From NCBI RefSeq assembly GCF_040802235.1, contig NC_133163.1, positions 38,460,501-38,524,500 on the forward strand: DNA of 64,000 nucleotides, written 5' to 3'. This document shows, piece by piece, positions 12,110 to 23,010 of the stretch (position 1 is its first letter; each line of letters begins with the position of its first letter). The position numbers and the translations under genes are program-made. The DNA is from Manis javanica (Eukaryota > Chordata > Mammalia > Pholidota > Manidae). The notes below the pieces were generated by a model. The model worked only from the letters and a program-made list of their open reading frames with translations. It was not told the DNA's origin and ran no database searches.

Positions 12110-12915
12110 ATGAAACATCAAAGAAACCTGGCTCAAATCAAAATCTCAACACCAGTAAATGAAGCAAGTGAGACTGTACTAATAAATATTCCTGAAAGAG
12201 ATTTCAAAATAAAAATTATAAACATGCTCCTGGAGGTACAGAAAACATTCAAGGAACAAATTAAGGATGGAGATCCAATCATTGAGGAACACAATGAAGG
12301 GTATTAAAAGCAGCTTAGATGTGGTAGAGGAGATGATTAATGAAATAGAAATTAGAGAAGAGGAATACAAAGAAGATGAAGCACAGAGAGAAAAAAGGAT
12401 CTCTAGGAAGGAAAGAATACTGAGAGAATTGTGTGACAAATCCAAAAGGAACAATATTCATATTATAGTGGTACCAGAAGAAGAAAAGAGAGAAAAAGGG
12501 ATAGAAAGTATCTCTGAGGAAGTAATTGCTGAAAACACCCCCACTCTGAGGAAGGAGATAGTCTCTCAGGCCATGGAGGTGCACAGATCTCCCAACACAA
12601 GGGACCCAAGGAAGACAACACCAAGACATAATAATTAAAATGGCAAAGATCAAGGATAAAGACAGACTATTAAAAGCATCCAGAGAGAGAAATAAGATCA
12701 CACACAAGAGTAAACCCATCAGGCTATCATCAGACTTCTCAGCAGAAACTTTAGGGAAGGTTTCTGAACTCAGAAAGGAGTGGCATGATGTATTTAATGC
12801 AATGAAGGAGAAGAGCCTTGAACCAAGAATACTCTATCTGGCAAGATTATCATTTAAATTTGAAGCAGAGATTAAACAATTGCCAGATAACAAAAAGCTG
12901 AGAGAATTTACCTAA
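12110..12915 (+). pseudogene. L1-A ORF1 (ORF1p) pseudogene
   Basis: ORF1p is the trimeric RNA-binding chaperone of the L1 ribonucleoprotein. The start ATG at 12110 opens with MKHQRNLAQIK. A coiled-coil stretch follows, but the frame is lost at about 12307 (TAA) and resumes in another frame from 12267. The RRM-type core is visible (RNNIHIIVVPEEEKREKGIE), followed by AENTPTL. A further shift lies near 12638. The C-terminal domain (KIKDKDRLLKASRERNKITH ... RILYLARLSF) is readable at 12640-12915. The usual PAR is LAR here. The frame ends early at TAA 12913-12915 instead of the TAG used by the other copies. It is non-functional. Confidence 0.8.
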
Positions 12916-13187
12916 CACAAATGACCTCTACAGTGTTTTTCACGGACAGCTATAGATGGAAGTGTTCCTAAGGTTAAACAGGTGTCACCACAGGTAATAA
13001 AAAGGGACAGACAAAGAGTACAGAATATGATATCAAATATATAAAGAATGGGGGAGGAAGAAATGGAGGGGTAAAAAAAGAACCTTTAGATGTGTTTGTT
13101 ATAGCATACTAAGTGAGTTAAGTTGGACTCTTAGATAGTAAGGAAGTTACCCTTGAACCTTTGCTAATCACAAATCTAAAGCCTGCA

Positions 13188-13897
13188 ATGGCAGTAAGTA
13201 CACACCTATCAATAATCACCCTAAATGTAAATGGACTGAATGCACCAATCAAAAGATATAGAATCACTGAATGGATAAAAAACAAGACATATCTATATGC
13301 TGCCTGCAAGAGACTCTCTTCAAACCCAAAGACATACACAGACTAAAAGTTAAGGGATGGAAAAAGATATTTCATATAGTAGGGAGAAAAAAGCAGGGGT
13401 TGCAGTGCTTGTATCAGACAAAATAGAATTTAAAACAAAGAAAGTCACAACAGACAAACAAGGACATTACATAATGATAAAGAGGGAATCCAACAAGAGG
13501 ATATAACCATTATAAACATCTATGCACCCAATACAGGAGCACCTACATATGAGAAACAAATACTAACAGAATTAAAAGGGGAAATAGAATGCAGTGAATT
13601 CATTCTAGGAGACTTCAACACTTCACTCACTCCAAAGGCCAGATCAACCAGACAGAAAATAAGTAAGGAGACAGAGGCATTGAACAACACATTAGAACAG
13701 ATGGACCTAACAGACATCTACAGAACTCTACACCCAAAAGCAGCAGAATACACATTCTTCTCCAGAGCACATGGAACATTTTCAAGAATAGATCCCAAAA
13801 AGAGCCTTAGTAAATTCAAAAAGATTGAAATTGTACCAGCCATCTTCTCAGACCACAAAGGTATGAAACTAGAAATTAATTATGCAAGAAAATGAAA
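13188..13897 (+). pseudogene. L1-A ORF2 start (endonuclease domain), truncated
   Basis: The candidate start ATG at 13188 begins MAVSTHLSIITLNVNGLNAP, the conserved N-terminus of the L1 ORF2p apurinic-type endonuclease. Later blocks are GDFNTSLTPKARS-like (about 13608-13645) and SDHKG (about 13850-13865). Stops and shifts appear soon after the start. The frame ends where the second L1 begins, at about 13898. No RT sequence of this copy remains. Confidence 0.75.
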
Positions 13898-14796
13898 AAG
13901 AAGATTCAGGCTCAAGATGGCAGTGTGAGTAGGGTGGTGGAAACCTCCTCCCAAAAGAATATATATTTTTGAAAATACAACAAATACAACTATTCTTAAA
14001 GGAAAGACCAGAAGATTCAGTACAACAGCCAGGCTACATCTACATTTGCAAGAACTCAGCATCTCACAAAAAGGGTAAGATACAAAGCCATGACCTGATG
14101 GGACCCGAGCACACCCCCCAACCCCAAATCACCAGCAGGAGGAAAAGAATCACAGTGGGGAGGGAGGGGAAGCACAGGACTGCTAAATAACCAGCCCTAG
14201 TAATCTGCACTGGGAGCACAGACACACATTGCATGGTGTACTGGATATTAGAAAACGGAAAAGTGAAATCCAAGAGGGAGACTTCAAGTGGATTCCCACA
14301 GCCAGTTCCCCTGGGACAAAAGAAAAGTGGGTGCTTTTTAAAAGCCTTAAAAAGCTGTTTAAAAGGGGGCCTCGAAGCACCTCACAGTGATAAGCAGACT
14401 GCCATTCATTCCACCCATCTGGCACTGCAAGCAAACTGGCTGACCCGCCACAGCTGCAGAGCAGCCAGAGAACAACCCCACCCACAGCAACCACACAGAG
14501 TCTTCTCCCAGTGCACAGCTAACCAGGACAGGCAGCAGAAGCCAGATCAAGGTCCGGAAGGCAAGAAGGGGCACCATTCTCGCAGGAGAACACACCCATG
14601 GGGGCTGTGACCACACGCACCTGGAGTGTACTAGTCTATCCCGAGGGCTACCCTACCCACGGCAGCTCAGGAGGTTAGTGGAGGAACTGCTCTTTGTGTG
14701 CGGGTAGATGACACAGGCAGTGGAGATGGGCAAGGTGACCAACAAGCATAAAGGAACTGACACACATGCCACCTGACTGTGAATACTTCTATAGTC

Positions 14797-15646
14797 ATGA
14801 AAAGGCAGAAGAATCTGGTCCAGTCAAAAATCACTCAGACAACCCCAGAGAGAGGGCCTGGTGAGATAGATATAACCAATCTTCCTGAAAAAGAATTCAA
14901 AATAAAAGTCATAACCATGCTGATGGACCTGCAGAGAAACATGCAAGAGCTAAGGGATGAAGTCCAGAGGGAGATAACAGAAATGAAACAATCGATAGAA
15001 GGTCTTAAGAGCAGACTAGACAAGGTGCAAGAGACTGTTGATGGAACAGAAATCAGAGAACAGGAATACAGAGAAGCTGAGGAAGAGAGATAAATGGATC
15101 TCCAGTAATGAAAGAATATTAAGAGAACTGTGTGACCAATCCAAAAGGAATAATATCCGCATTATAGGGGCACCAGAAGAAGAAGAGAGAGAAAAAGGGA
15201 TAGAAAGTGTCCTTGAAGAAATAATTGCTGAAAATTTCCCCAAGCTGGGGAAGGAAATAGTCTCTCACATCACAGAAGCCCACAGATCTCCCAACAGAAG
15301 GGACCCAAGGAGGACAACACCAAGACATATAATAATTAAAATGGCAAAGATCAAAGACAAGGACAGAGTATTAAAGGCAGCCAGACAGAGAAAAAAGATC
15401 ACCTGCAAAGGAAAATCCATCAGGCTATCATCAGACTTCTCAACACAAACCTTACAGGCCAGAAGAGAATGGCATGATATATTTAATGCAATAAAACAGA
15501 AGGGCCTTGAACCAAGAATACTGTATCCAGCATGATTATCATTTAAATATGAAGGAGGGATTAAACAATTCCCAGACAAGCAAAAGTTGAGGGAATTTGC
15601 CTCCCACAAACCACCTCTACAGGACATTTTAAAGGGAATGCTCTAG
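14797..15646 (+). pseudogene. L1-B ORF1 pseudogene
   Basis: The start MKRQKNLVQSK matches the other copies, followed by PEKEFKIKVI and a coiled coil with heptads to about residue 95. A frameshift lies near 15080-15095, where 'gagagataaatgg' replaces the longer 'gagagacataaaag' of related copies. The frame then resumes with ERILRELCDQSKRNNIRIIG (RRM-type core) and the C-terminal domain KDKDRVLKAARQRKKIT. It ends at TGA 15533-15535 in the conserved PAR motif, where related copies have Arg. The normal TAG would be at 15644-15646. ATG to TAG is not a multiple of three, which confirms the indel. Confidence 0.85.
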
Positions 15647-15957
15647 ATGGAAGCACTCCTAAGACTAAATAGATGTAATCAGAGAAAATAAAATCACAAC
15701 AAATAAAGAAGACCAACCAAATACTAACTAAAGGCAAAAAATAAAATCAACTACTCACAAAAGCAGTCAAAGGGAACACAAAAGAACACAGAATAAAACA
15801 CCTAACATATAAAGAATGGAGGAGGAAGAATAAGAAGGGAGACAAACAAAGAATCATCAGACTGTTTATAATAGCTTAATAAGCAAATTAAGTTAGATGG
15901 TTAGATAGTAAAGAAGCTGCCTTTGAACTTTTGATAACCAAGAATCCAAAGCCTGCA

Positions 15958-18900
15958 ATGGCAATAAGCACATATCTATTAATAATCACCCTAAATGTAA
16001 ATGGACTGAATGCACCAATCAAAAGACAGAGTAATAGAAAGGATAAAAAAGCAAGACCCATCTATATGCTGCCTACAAGACACTTACCTCAAACCCGAAG
16101 ACATACACAGACTAAAAGTGAAGGGATGGAAAAAGATATTTCATGCAAATAATAAGGAGAAAAAAGCAGGTATTGCAGTGCTTGTATCAGACAAAATAGA
16201 CTTCAAAACAAAGAAAGTCACAACAGACAAAGAAGAACATTACATAATGATAAAGGGGTCAATCCAACAAGAGGATATAACAATTATAAGCATCTGTGCA
16301 CCCAACACAGGAGCACCTACATATGTGAAACAAATACTAACAGAATTAAAGGAAGAAATAGAATGCAATGCATTCATTTTAGGAGACTTCAAAACACCAC
16401 TCACTCCAAAGGCCAGATCAACCAGACAGAAATTAAGTAGGACACAGAGGCACTGAACAACACACTAGAACAGATGGACCTAACAAATGTCTACAGAACT
16501 CTACACCCAAAAGCAGCAGGATACACATTCTTCTCACGTGCACATGGAGCATTTTCCAGAAGAGACCACATACTAGGCCACAAAAGAACCTTAGTAAATT
16601 TGAAAAGATTGAAATTTTACCAACCAACTTCGCAGATCACAAAGGTATAAAACTAGAAATAAATTGTACAAAGAAAACAAAAAGGCTCACAAACATATGG
16701 AAGCTTAACAACATGCTCCTAAAAAATCAATGGATCAATGACCAAATTAAAACAGAGATCAAGCAATATGTGGAGACAAATGACAACAACATCATGAAGC
16801 CCCAACTCTGTGGGATGCAGTCAAGGCAGTTCTAAGAGGAAAGTATATAGCAATCCAGGCCTACTTAAAGAAGGAAGAACAATCCCAAATGAATAGTTTA
16901 AAGTCACAATTATTGAAATTGGAAAAAGAAGAACAAATGAGGCCCAAAGTCAGCAGAAGGAGGGACATAATAAAGATCAGAGAAGAAATAAATAAAATTG
17001 AGAAGAATAAAACAACAGAAAAAATCAATAAAACCAAGAGCTGGTTCTTTGAGAAAATAAACAAAATAGATGAAACCCTAGCCAGACTTGTTAAGAGAAA
17101 AAGAGAATCTACACACATCAACAGAATCAGAAATGAGAGAGTAAAAATCGTGATGGACCCCACAGAAATACAAAGAATTATTAGAGAATACTATGAAAAT
17201 CTATATGCTAACGAGCTGGAAAACCTAGAAGATATGGACAACTTTCTAGAAAAATACAACTTTCTAAGACTGACCAAGGAGGAAACACAATATCTAAACA
17301 GATCAATTACCAGCAATGAAACTGAATCAGTAATCAAAAAACTAACCAAGAACAAAACCGCCAGGCCAGATGGATTCACTGCTGAATTTTATCAGACATA
17401 TAAAGAAGACATAATGCCCATTCTCCTTAAAGTTTTCCAAAAAATAGAAGAGGAGGGAATACTTCCAAACTCATTCTATGAAGCCAGCATCACCCTAATA
17501 TCAAAACCAGGCAGAGAGCCCACAAAAAAAAGAAAATTACAGACCAGTATTCCTGAGGAACATACACGCAAAAATACTCGAGACTGTTAGCAAACTGAAT
17601 TCAAAATTACATCAAGAAGGTCATCCACCATGATCAAGTAGGATTTATTCCAGGGATGCAAGGCTGGAACAATATCCAAAAATCCATCAACATCATCCAC
17701 CACATCATCAAAAAGAAGGACAAAAACCACATGATCATCTGCATAGATGCTGAAAAAGCATTCGACAAAATTCAACATCCATTCATGATAAAAACTCTCA
17801 ACAAAATCGGTGTAGAGGGCAAATACCTCAACATAATAAAGGCCATATAACAAACCCACCACCAAAATCATACTTAACAGTGAGAAGCTGAAAGCTTTTC
17901 CTGTAAGATCAGGAACAAGACAAGGATGACCACTCTCCCCACTTTTATTCAACATAGTTCTGGAGGTCCTCGCCACAGCAATCAGACAACACAAGGCAAT
18001 AAAACACATCCAGATTGGTAAATAAGAAGTTAAACTTTCACTGTTTGCAGATGACATGATATTGCACATAAAAAACCCTAAAGAATCAACTCCAAAACTA
18101 CTAGAACTAATATCTGAATTCAGCAAAGTTGCAGGATACAAAATTAACACACAGAAATCTGTTGCATTCCTATACACTAATAATGAACTAAAAGAAAGAG
18201 AAATCAAGAAAGCAATTCCATTCACAATTGCATCAAAAATAATAAAATACCTAGGAATAAACCTAACCAAGGAAGTGAAAGACCTATAAACTCTGAAAAC
18301 TACAAGACACTCGTGAGAGAAATTAAAGAAGATACCAATAAATGGAAACACATCCCTTGCTCATGAATAGGAAGAATTAATATTGTCAAAATAAAGCAAT
18401 CTACAGATTCAATGCAGTCCCTATCAAAAAGCAACAGCGTTCTTCAACGAACTCCAGACAATAGTTCTAAAATTCATATGGAACCACAAAAGACCCCAAA
18501 TAGCCAAAGCAATCCTGAGAAGGAAGAATAAAGCAGGGGGGATTACCCTCCCTGACTTCAAGCTCTACTACAAAGCCATAGTAATCAAGACAATTTGGTA
18601 ATGGCACAAGAACAGACCCATAGACCAGTGGAACAGACTAGAGAGCCCAGATATAAATCCAACCATATATGGTCAATTAATATATGATAAAGAAGCCATG
18701 GACATACAATGGGGAAATGATAGCCTCTTCAACAACTGGTTTTGGCAAACCTGGACAGCTACATACAAGAGAATGAAACCGGATTATTGTCTACCCATAC
18801 ACAAAAGTAAACTTGAAATGGATCAAAGATCTGAAAGTCATGAAACCATAAATCTCTTAGAAGACAACATAGGCAAAAATCTCCTGATATAAACATGAGC

Positions 18901-19750
18901 AACTTTTTTCTGAATGCATCTCCCTGAGCAAGTGAAACAGAGGCAAAAATGAACAAGTGGGACTATATCAAACTAAAAAGCTTCTGTACAGCAAAGGACA
19001 CCATCAATAGAACAAAAAGGCATCCTGCAGTATGGGAGAATATATTTGTAAATAACATATCTGCAAGGGGTTAACATCCAAAATATATAAATAACTTACA
19101 TGCCTCTGCACCCAAAAAGCAAATAACCTGATTAAAAAATGGGTGGAGGATATAACAGACAATTCTACGAAGAAGAAATTCAGATGGTCAATAGGCACAG
19201 GAAAAGAGGCTCCACATCACTAATTATCAGGGAAATGCAAATAAAAACCACAATGAGATATCACCTCACACCAGTTAGGTTAGCCAGTATTGAAAAGACT
19301 AAGAATAGCAAATGCTGGTGAGGATGTGGAGAAAGGGGAACCCTCCTACACTGCTGGTGGGAATGTAAATTAGTTCAACCATTGCAGAAAGCAATATGGA
19401 GATTCCTCAAAAAACTTAAAATAGAAATACCATTTGACCCAGGGATTCCACTCCTAGGAATTTACCCAAAGAATATAATTTCTGAGATTCAAAAAGACAT
19501 ATGCACCCCTATGTTTATTGCAGCACTATTTACAATAGCCAAAATATGGAAGCAACCTAAGTGTCCATCAGTAGATGAATGGATAAAGAAGATGTGGTAC
19601 ATATACACAATGGAATACTACTAAGCCATAAGAAAGAAACAAATCCTACCATTTGCAACAACATGGATAGAGCTGGAGGGTATTATGCTCAGTGACATAA
19701 GCCAGGGGAGAAAGACAAGTACCAAATGATTTCTCTCATTTGTGGAGCAT
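15958..19750 (+). pseudogene. L1-B ORF2 pseudogene (endonuclease/RT)
   Basis: ORF2p nicks target DNA and reverse-transcribes L1 RNA. Readable blocks: endonuclease start MAISTYLLIITLNVNGLNAP (15958), ILGDFKTPLTPKARS (about 16375, Asn of the usual DFN replaced by Lys), linker and early RT (16889-17590), an RT block at 17656-17850, catalytic FADD (about 18044-18055), thumb (18056-18289), and the Cys-rich tail [20 protein letters not shown] in a shifted frame near 19310-19360. There are at least five frame changes and several stops. The stop normally placed after ISLI is read through (TGT). It cannot act in cis. Confidence 0.85.
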
Positions 19751-20119
19751 AACAACAAAGCAAAACTGAAGGAACAAAACAGCAGCAGACTCACAGACTT
19801 CAAGAAGGGACTAGTGGTTACCAAAGGGAAGGGGTGGATGAGGGTGGGTGGGGAGGGAAGAAGAAGGGGATTGAGGGGTATTATAACTGGCATAGATGGT
19901 GTGGGGAGCATCATGCAGGAGACAGGGTAGCACAGAGAAGGCAAATAGTGACTCTGTGGCATCTTACTATACTGTTGGGCAGTGACTGCAATGGGGTATG
20001 GGGGGTAAACGATAACATAACATGGCTGAATGTAGTACGCACATTGTTTTTTCATGTGAAACCTTTATAAGAGTGTATATCAATAATACCTTAATAAAAA
20101 ATAATAAATAAAAAGATAA

Positions 20120-20136
20120 ATAAAATAAGTAAGTCA
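20120..20136 (+). repeat. Right copy of perfect 17-bp target-site duplication
   Basis: This copy, ATAAAATAAGTAAGTCA, is identical to 11148-11164. After it the older L1 3' UTR continues with 'caggtatgtaaagtgtagcataggg'. Confidence 0.9.
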
Positions 20137-20290
20137 CAGGTATGTAAAGTGTAGCATAGGGAATATGGTCAATAATATTGTAATAACTTTGTATGGTGAC
20201 ACAGATGGTAATTAATCATGGTAAGCATTTCATAAAGTATATGTATGTCAAATCACAAAAAAATTCAAAAGAAAAAATAAGTAATCTGTG
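20137..20290 (+). mobile_element. Older L1, second part (3' UTR end)
   Basis: The segment 'gggaatatggtcaataatattgtaataactttgtatggtgac' (about 20159-20202) is a well-known L1MA/MB-style 3' UTR end. It directly continues the element cut at 11164. Confidence 0.75.
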
Positions 20291-20659
20291 TAGATATATT
20301 CTCCAAGAATGTAAATATTCTGGTCTTCAAGTTCTCACACAGTAATCTAGGATCCATAGGTGATTCTTACATAAATCAATTATTACTATGATGGCTGCAA
20401 AGTGGTAATTTCCTACCTCTTAGGCTATCAATATTTTTTAATTGGCATCATTTATTAGGATTGGAAATTATTTTACTCAAAAGTTTAAGCCCATTTCACT
20501 CACAGCCAAGTGATTTTCTTTTAAATCCTAAGCATCCTAAATCCCGAACAGCTGAAGTAACTCTTTGGCAGAGGTTCCTAACCTTCCCCTGCTAAGGATC
20601 TGCATTTGATTTTTCCCTTCCCAGCTCTCTTTTTAGTCTATCCCTATGACTAAGCACAG
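20291..20659. other. No recognised feature
   Basis: Unique-looking AT-rich sequence. I see no repeat, exon or RNA gene. Confidence 0.4.
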
Positions 20660-21310
20660 AGTGGAACCCCCTGATGGAGTAGGCAGAATGTAGAAAAAGG
20701 AGACTACAGGCTGCTCACTCCATAGAAGAGAAGGAACGGCCACTGGTGGAGGTTCCAGCAATCAGCTAGTGGATGGACCAGGCGAAAAAGCCACAAGATC
20801 AACCAGCAAACCAGAAGCAGCCAGATGGGGACCAGCTGTTTCCCTTATGAGGCCAAATGTTCACTAACAATTGTCCCAAAGACCCATTGTGGATAAAATA
20901 AGAGTTCCTGTGGCCAGGATTCTCACCTGGCCCTGGTTGACTAGCTCACTGCACACCTGTGGGCAATACATTGATATAAAGAGCTCTGCCCAGTGCTCTG
21001 GGCACAACACGGTGGCATAGCTGCAAGGCTGCAGGAGAGCAGAGCAGAGGCTGGAGTGGTGGCAGTGCAGAGGACAGAGGCCCAGAGGACAGCTGTGCAA
21101 GACAACTGTGCAGAGAGGCCCAGAGGATGGCTGTCGGGCAGAGGGGCCCAGAGGCAAGAGAACGGCCTGCTGCATGCAGACTCGCTGAGTGAACAGGATT
21201 TTAGTGACTGACCTGCCATCAGGAAATAAAGTTGGGTATAACCCTTTCACCCCAAGAACGTTTTGCTGTTAATTTTTTTGGTCACATTGATCCACAGCGA
21301 ACTTGCCCGG
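20660..21310 (+). mobile_element. Probable ERV (class I-like) LTR
   Basis: The block has LTR architecture: a TATA box GATATAAAG at about 20973-20981, AATAAA at 21225-21230 about 250 bp later, and a T-rich/GT-rich stretch after the signal (TTTTGCTGTTAATTTTTTTGG, with its last bases near 21280). The end GGTCACA is followed by sequence that could be an altered primer-binding site and leader. It is more GC-rich than its surroundings. I see no gag, pol or env around it, so it may be solitary. The boundaries are approximate, and alternative readings include a gene fragment or another repeat class. Confidence 0.45.
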
Positions 21311-22084
21311 TGCTGAAACCCATTGGCAAGACAACATCCACCCAAGAACTGCTCCAAGATTTCTGGGGCATAATGTAATTGCACACTTCCAACACTGCCT
21401 GCCTGTTTCTGGGAGATTATTCTTATAAATAGACTAAGTGGTTTCAACAATAAAGGCTCATAAGAAGTAGTATTAATAGTGAAACAAATGGCATAAATGG
21501 AAGAAAAAAAGAAAAATACTTCACTATGATCTGGAAACACAAAATTATCTGGAATACTTGTTACTGAGGGAACATGAAACATAGTTGAAATAATTAAGTA
21601 CCGCCATTTCCTATAATCAACTGGGCTGCTCAAGCTATCAAGCTTTTTTCCTACTTGTCTCTTATCTTTTCTCTATTACTATTCCTCCCTTTTCAACCTT
21701 TTCAATACTTGTAAACTTAAGTTATCCAAACAAAAACACGAATAGCCCAAGGGGAATTTAGTTCGAAGATCTCTAACCAGTACACCATTCACTCACTTAT
21801 TCATTCAATAAGTCCCCAACATGTGCTAGGTGTGTGGTGTGGACTCCAGCTGAACACAGTACTTCCTACATGTTAAGTGTGGGGCAGGTGAGACTGGTAG
21901 TTTTACTTTGACCGCCCTTTGAGGCTCTACTAATTTGGCATCCAGTTTCCAATAACACCTAACTTAGCAGCTTTCATAGACGTGATTCCATGTCCAAAAG
22001 CACTGAGCCAATAAAGAAAGCAGTGGTGCCAAGATGCCAAAAGCAGGCAACCCAGCGCCTTCCCTCCACTCACTAGTTTTAACC
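21311..22084. other. Unassigned sequence with a short L2-like patch
   Basis: At about 21785-21845 'cactcacttattcattcaataagtccccaacatgtgctagg' resembles the inverted 3' end of an L2 LINE. The remainder is unrecognised. It could be intron of the gene proposed at the adjacent CpG island. Confidence 0.35.
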
Positions 22085-23010
22085 TGATACGTCCAGGCGC
22101 TCATCTCATTCCCTGCCCACGGTGACCAGATGCAGTCTCTGGCCACCCGCCAGCTGCCCGCTGGGAACGTGGCACGGAAAACCGACCAGTCAAGCCACTC
22201 TTTCACCCCAAGGCAAGCGCTCAAATCCAACTCAGAGCTCGAGGCGAACCTGGAACTCACTGCTCCAAAAGCTCGCGGTGCCTTGGTGACAGGGCTCCCC
22301 AAAGGCTGGCTCTGGGCCTGGGGGCACTGCCCCAAAAGGCTGCGATGACAGGCCCCACTGCCCCGCAGCATCGCAGTTCCCCTCCATCCCGGCACACGCG
22401 CACGCCTTTCTGCCACATCGCTCCGGGGCGGGCTGCCAGGACCACCTGCGTCTCTCGAGTCCTGCCGGGCAGCAATGGGTGATGGACAAGGGGGCAAAGG
22501 ACCCCTGGGGACGGCGGGGGACCCCGGCCGCTGCTCCCGCCAGCCTGGCACAAAAGGCAGGCGACGCAAAGGGAAGAACTTCCCACCCCTGGGCCCCGAG
22601 GCCTCCCACCCGACCCTCCGCGGCCCCAGCGCACTTACTGCCAGTCGCCATGGTCCAGCTGGGGGCTACGGGGCGGCGGCGGGCGGCTGGGGTACCCCTT
22701 ACCGAGCCCGGCCGGGCGCGCGACCCTCGCCAGGCCCCGGCGCTTGGGCCCCGCGCCGCGCACAGCCCCTCCGCCGCGCGCCTCCGCCGCGCCGCCCCGC
22801 GCCCCGCAGCGGCCTCCGGCCCCCGCGCCCTGAGAGCCAAGCCCCGCGGGCAGAGCAGTGAGCAAGGGCGCCCAGCGGCGACCCACCCGTTCGCTCCTCG
22901 CAGCGCTGTCCTTCCCCCGCCCCTCCCCGCCCTCCTCTCCCCCGAGACCATGGATGCAGCAACTGGGAAACGCGCCCCCAGCCACGCCAGGGGCTCCTCT
23001 CCAGTCTACC
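22085..23010. promoter_or_regulatory. CpG island, probable promoter
   Basis: This is the only strongly GC-rich block in the window, and CpG is frequent (densest at about 22600-22930) where the rest of the locus is CpG-poor. There are many GC-box-like runs (for example GGGGCGG at about 22421 and GGGGCGGCGG at 22670). It contains no L1 or other repeat. CpG islands usually mark promoters. A minus-strand ATG in strong Kozak context with an adjacent splice donor lies inside it (22639-22651), so transcription toward lower coordinates is favoured. Bidirectional activity is possible. Confidence 0.7.
22639..22651 (-). CDS. Candidate first coding exon (start codon and four codons), gene unknown
   Basis: Read on the minus strand, the ATG (22651-22649) sits in CTGGACCATGGCG, with A at -3 and G at +4. 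It encodes Met-Ala-Thr-Gly plus the first base (A) of a fifth codon. GTAAGTGC follows at once (22638-22631), a near-perfect splice donor. The upstream 5' UTR would lie inside the CpG island (about 22652-22950). Further exons must lie at lower coordinates. None was recognised between 20.3 and 22.6 kb, so the gene would continue to the left of the L1 cluster or outside the window. Four residues are too few to name a gene. Without transcript data the exon could also be a chance ATG next to a chance donor. Confidence 0.4.

Larger units (their letters stand above)
11165..13897 (+). mobile_element. L1-A: 5' part of an L1 (5' UTR, ORF1, start of ORF2), no 3' part
   Basis: The element begins with a decayed L1 5' end ('gcagaaagatgacagcttgag...cctcctcctaaaaccacat', 11167-11215), aligned in layout with the starts at 13904, 46383 and 50818. 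The 5' UTR runs to about 12109 and is followed by ORF1 (12110-12915, broken) and ORF2 from about 13188. It stops at about 13897 inside the endonuclease domain, just after the SDHKG catalytic block (13850-13865). There another L1 5' end starts. The missing 3' 3-4 kb of L1-A is found nowhere on the right side. Confidence 0.8.
13898..20119 (+). mobile_element. L1-B: full-length L1, mutated, in the composite insertion
   Basis: The 5' end is near 13904 (CTCAAGATGGCAGTGTGAG, a degraded version of the CAAGATGGCGGC-type YY1 site of L1 5' UTRs). The 5' UTR is about 890 bp with no tandem monomers. ORF1 spans 14797-15646, a spacer of about 310 bp follows, and ORF2 runs from 15958 to about 19750. The 3' UTR has a G-rich tract near 19830-19865, and the tail is AATAAAAAATAATAAATAAA-like. 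The right end abuts ATAAAATAAGTAAGTCA (20120-20136), which is duplicated before L1-A (11148-11164), not before L1-B. L1-B therefore shares its TSD with L1-A. Confidence 0.9.

Noticed and set aside
17587..18351. 254-codon open frame on the minus strand
   Set aside because: It is the antisense of L1-B ORF2. The same antisense frame appears opposite every other ORF2 copy (for example 55397-55897), so it is a shadow.
22639..22651. Naming the CpG-island gene from its first residues (several mammalian proteins start Met-Ala-Thr-Gly)
   Set aside because: Four residues are not diagnostic and no second exon was found.
22232..22951. 239-codon minus-strand frame across the CpG island, and plus-strand frames of up to 226 codons there
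   Set aside because: GC-rich DNA has few stop codons. The translations are Pro/Arg/Gly/Ala-rich without motifs, and a strong splice donor interrupts the minus frame after four codons from the best ATG.
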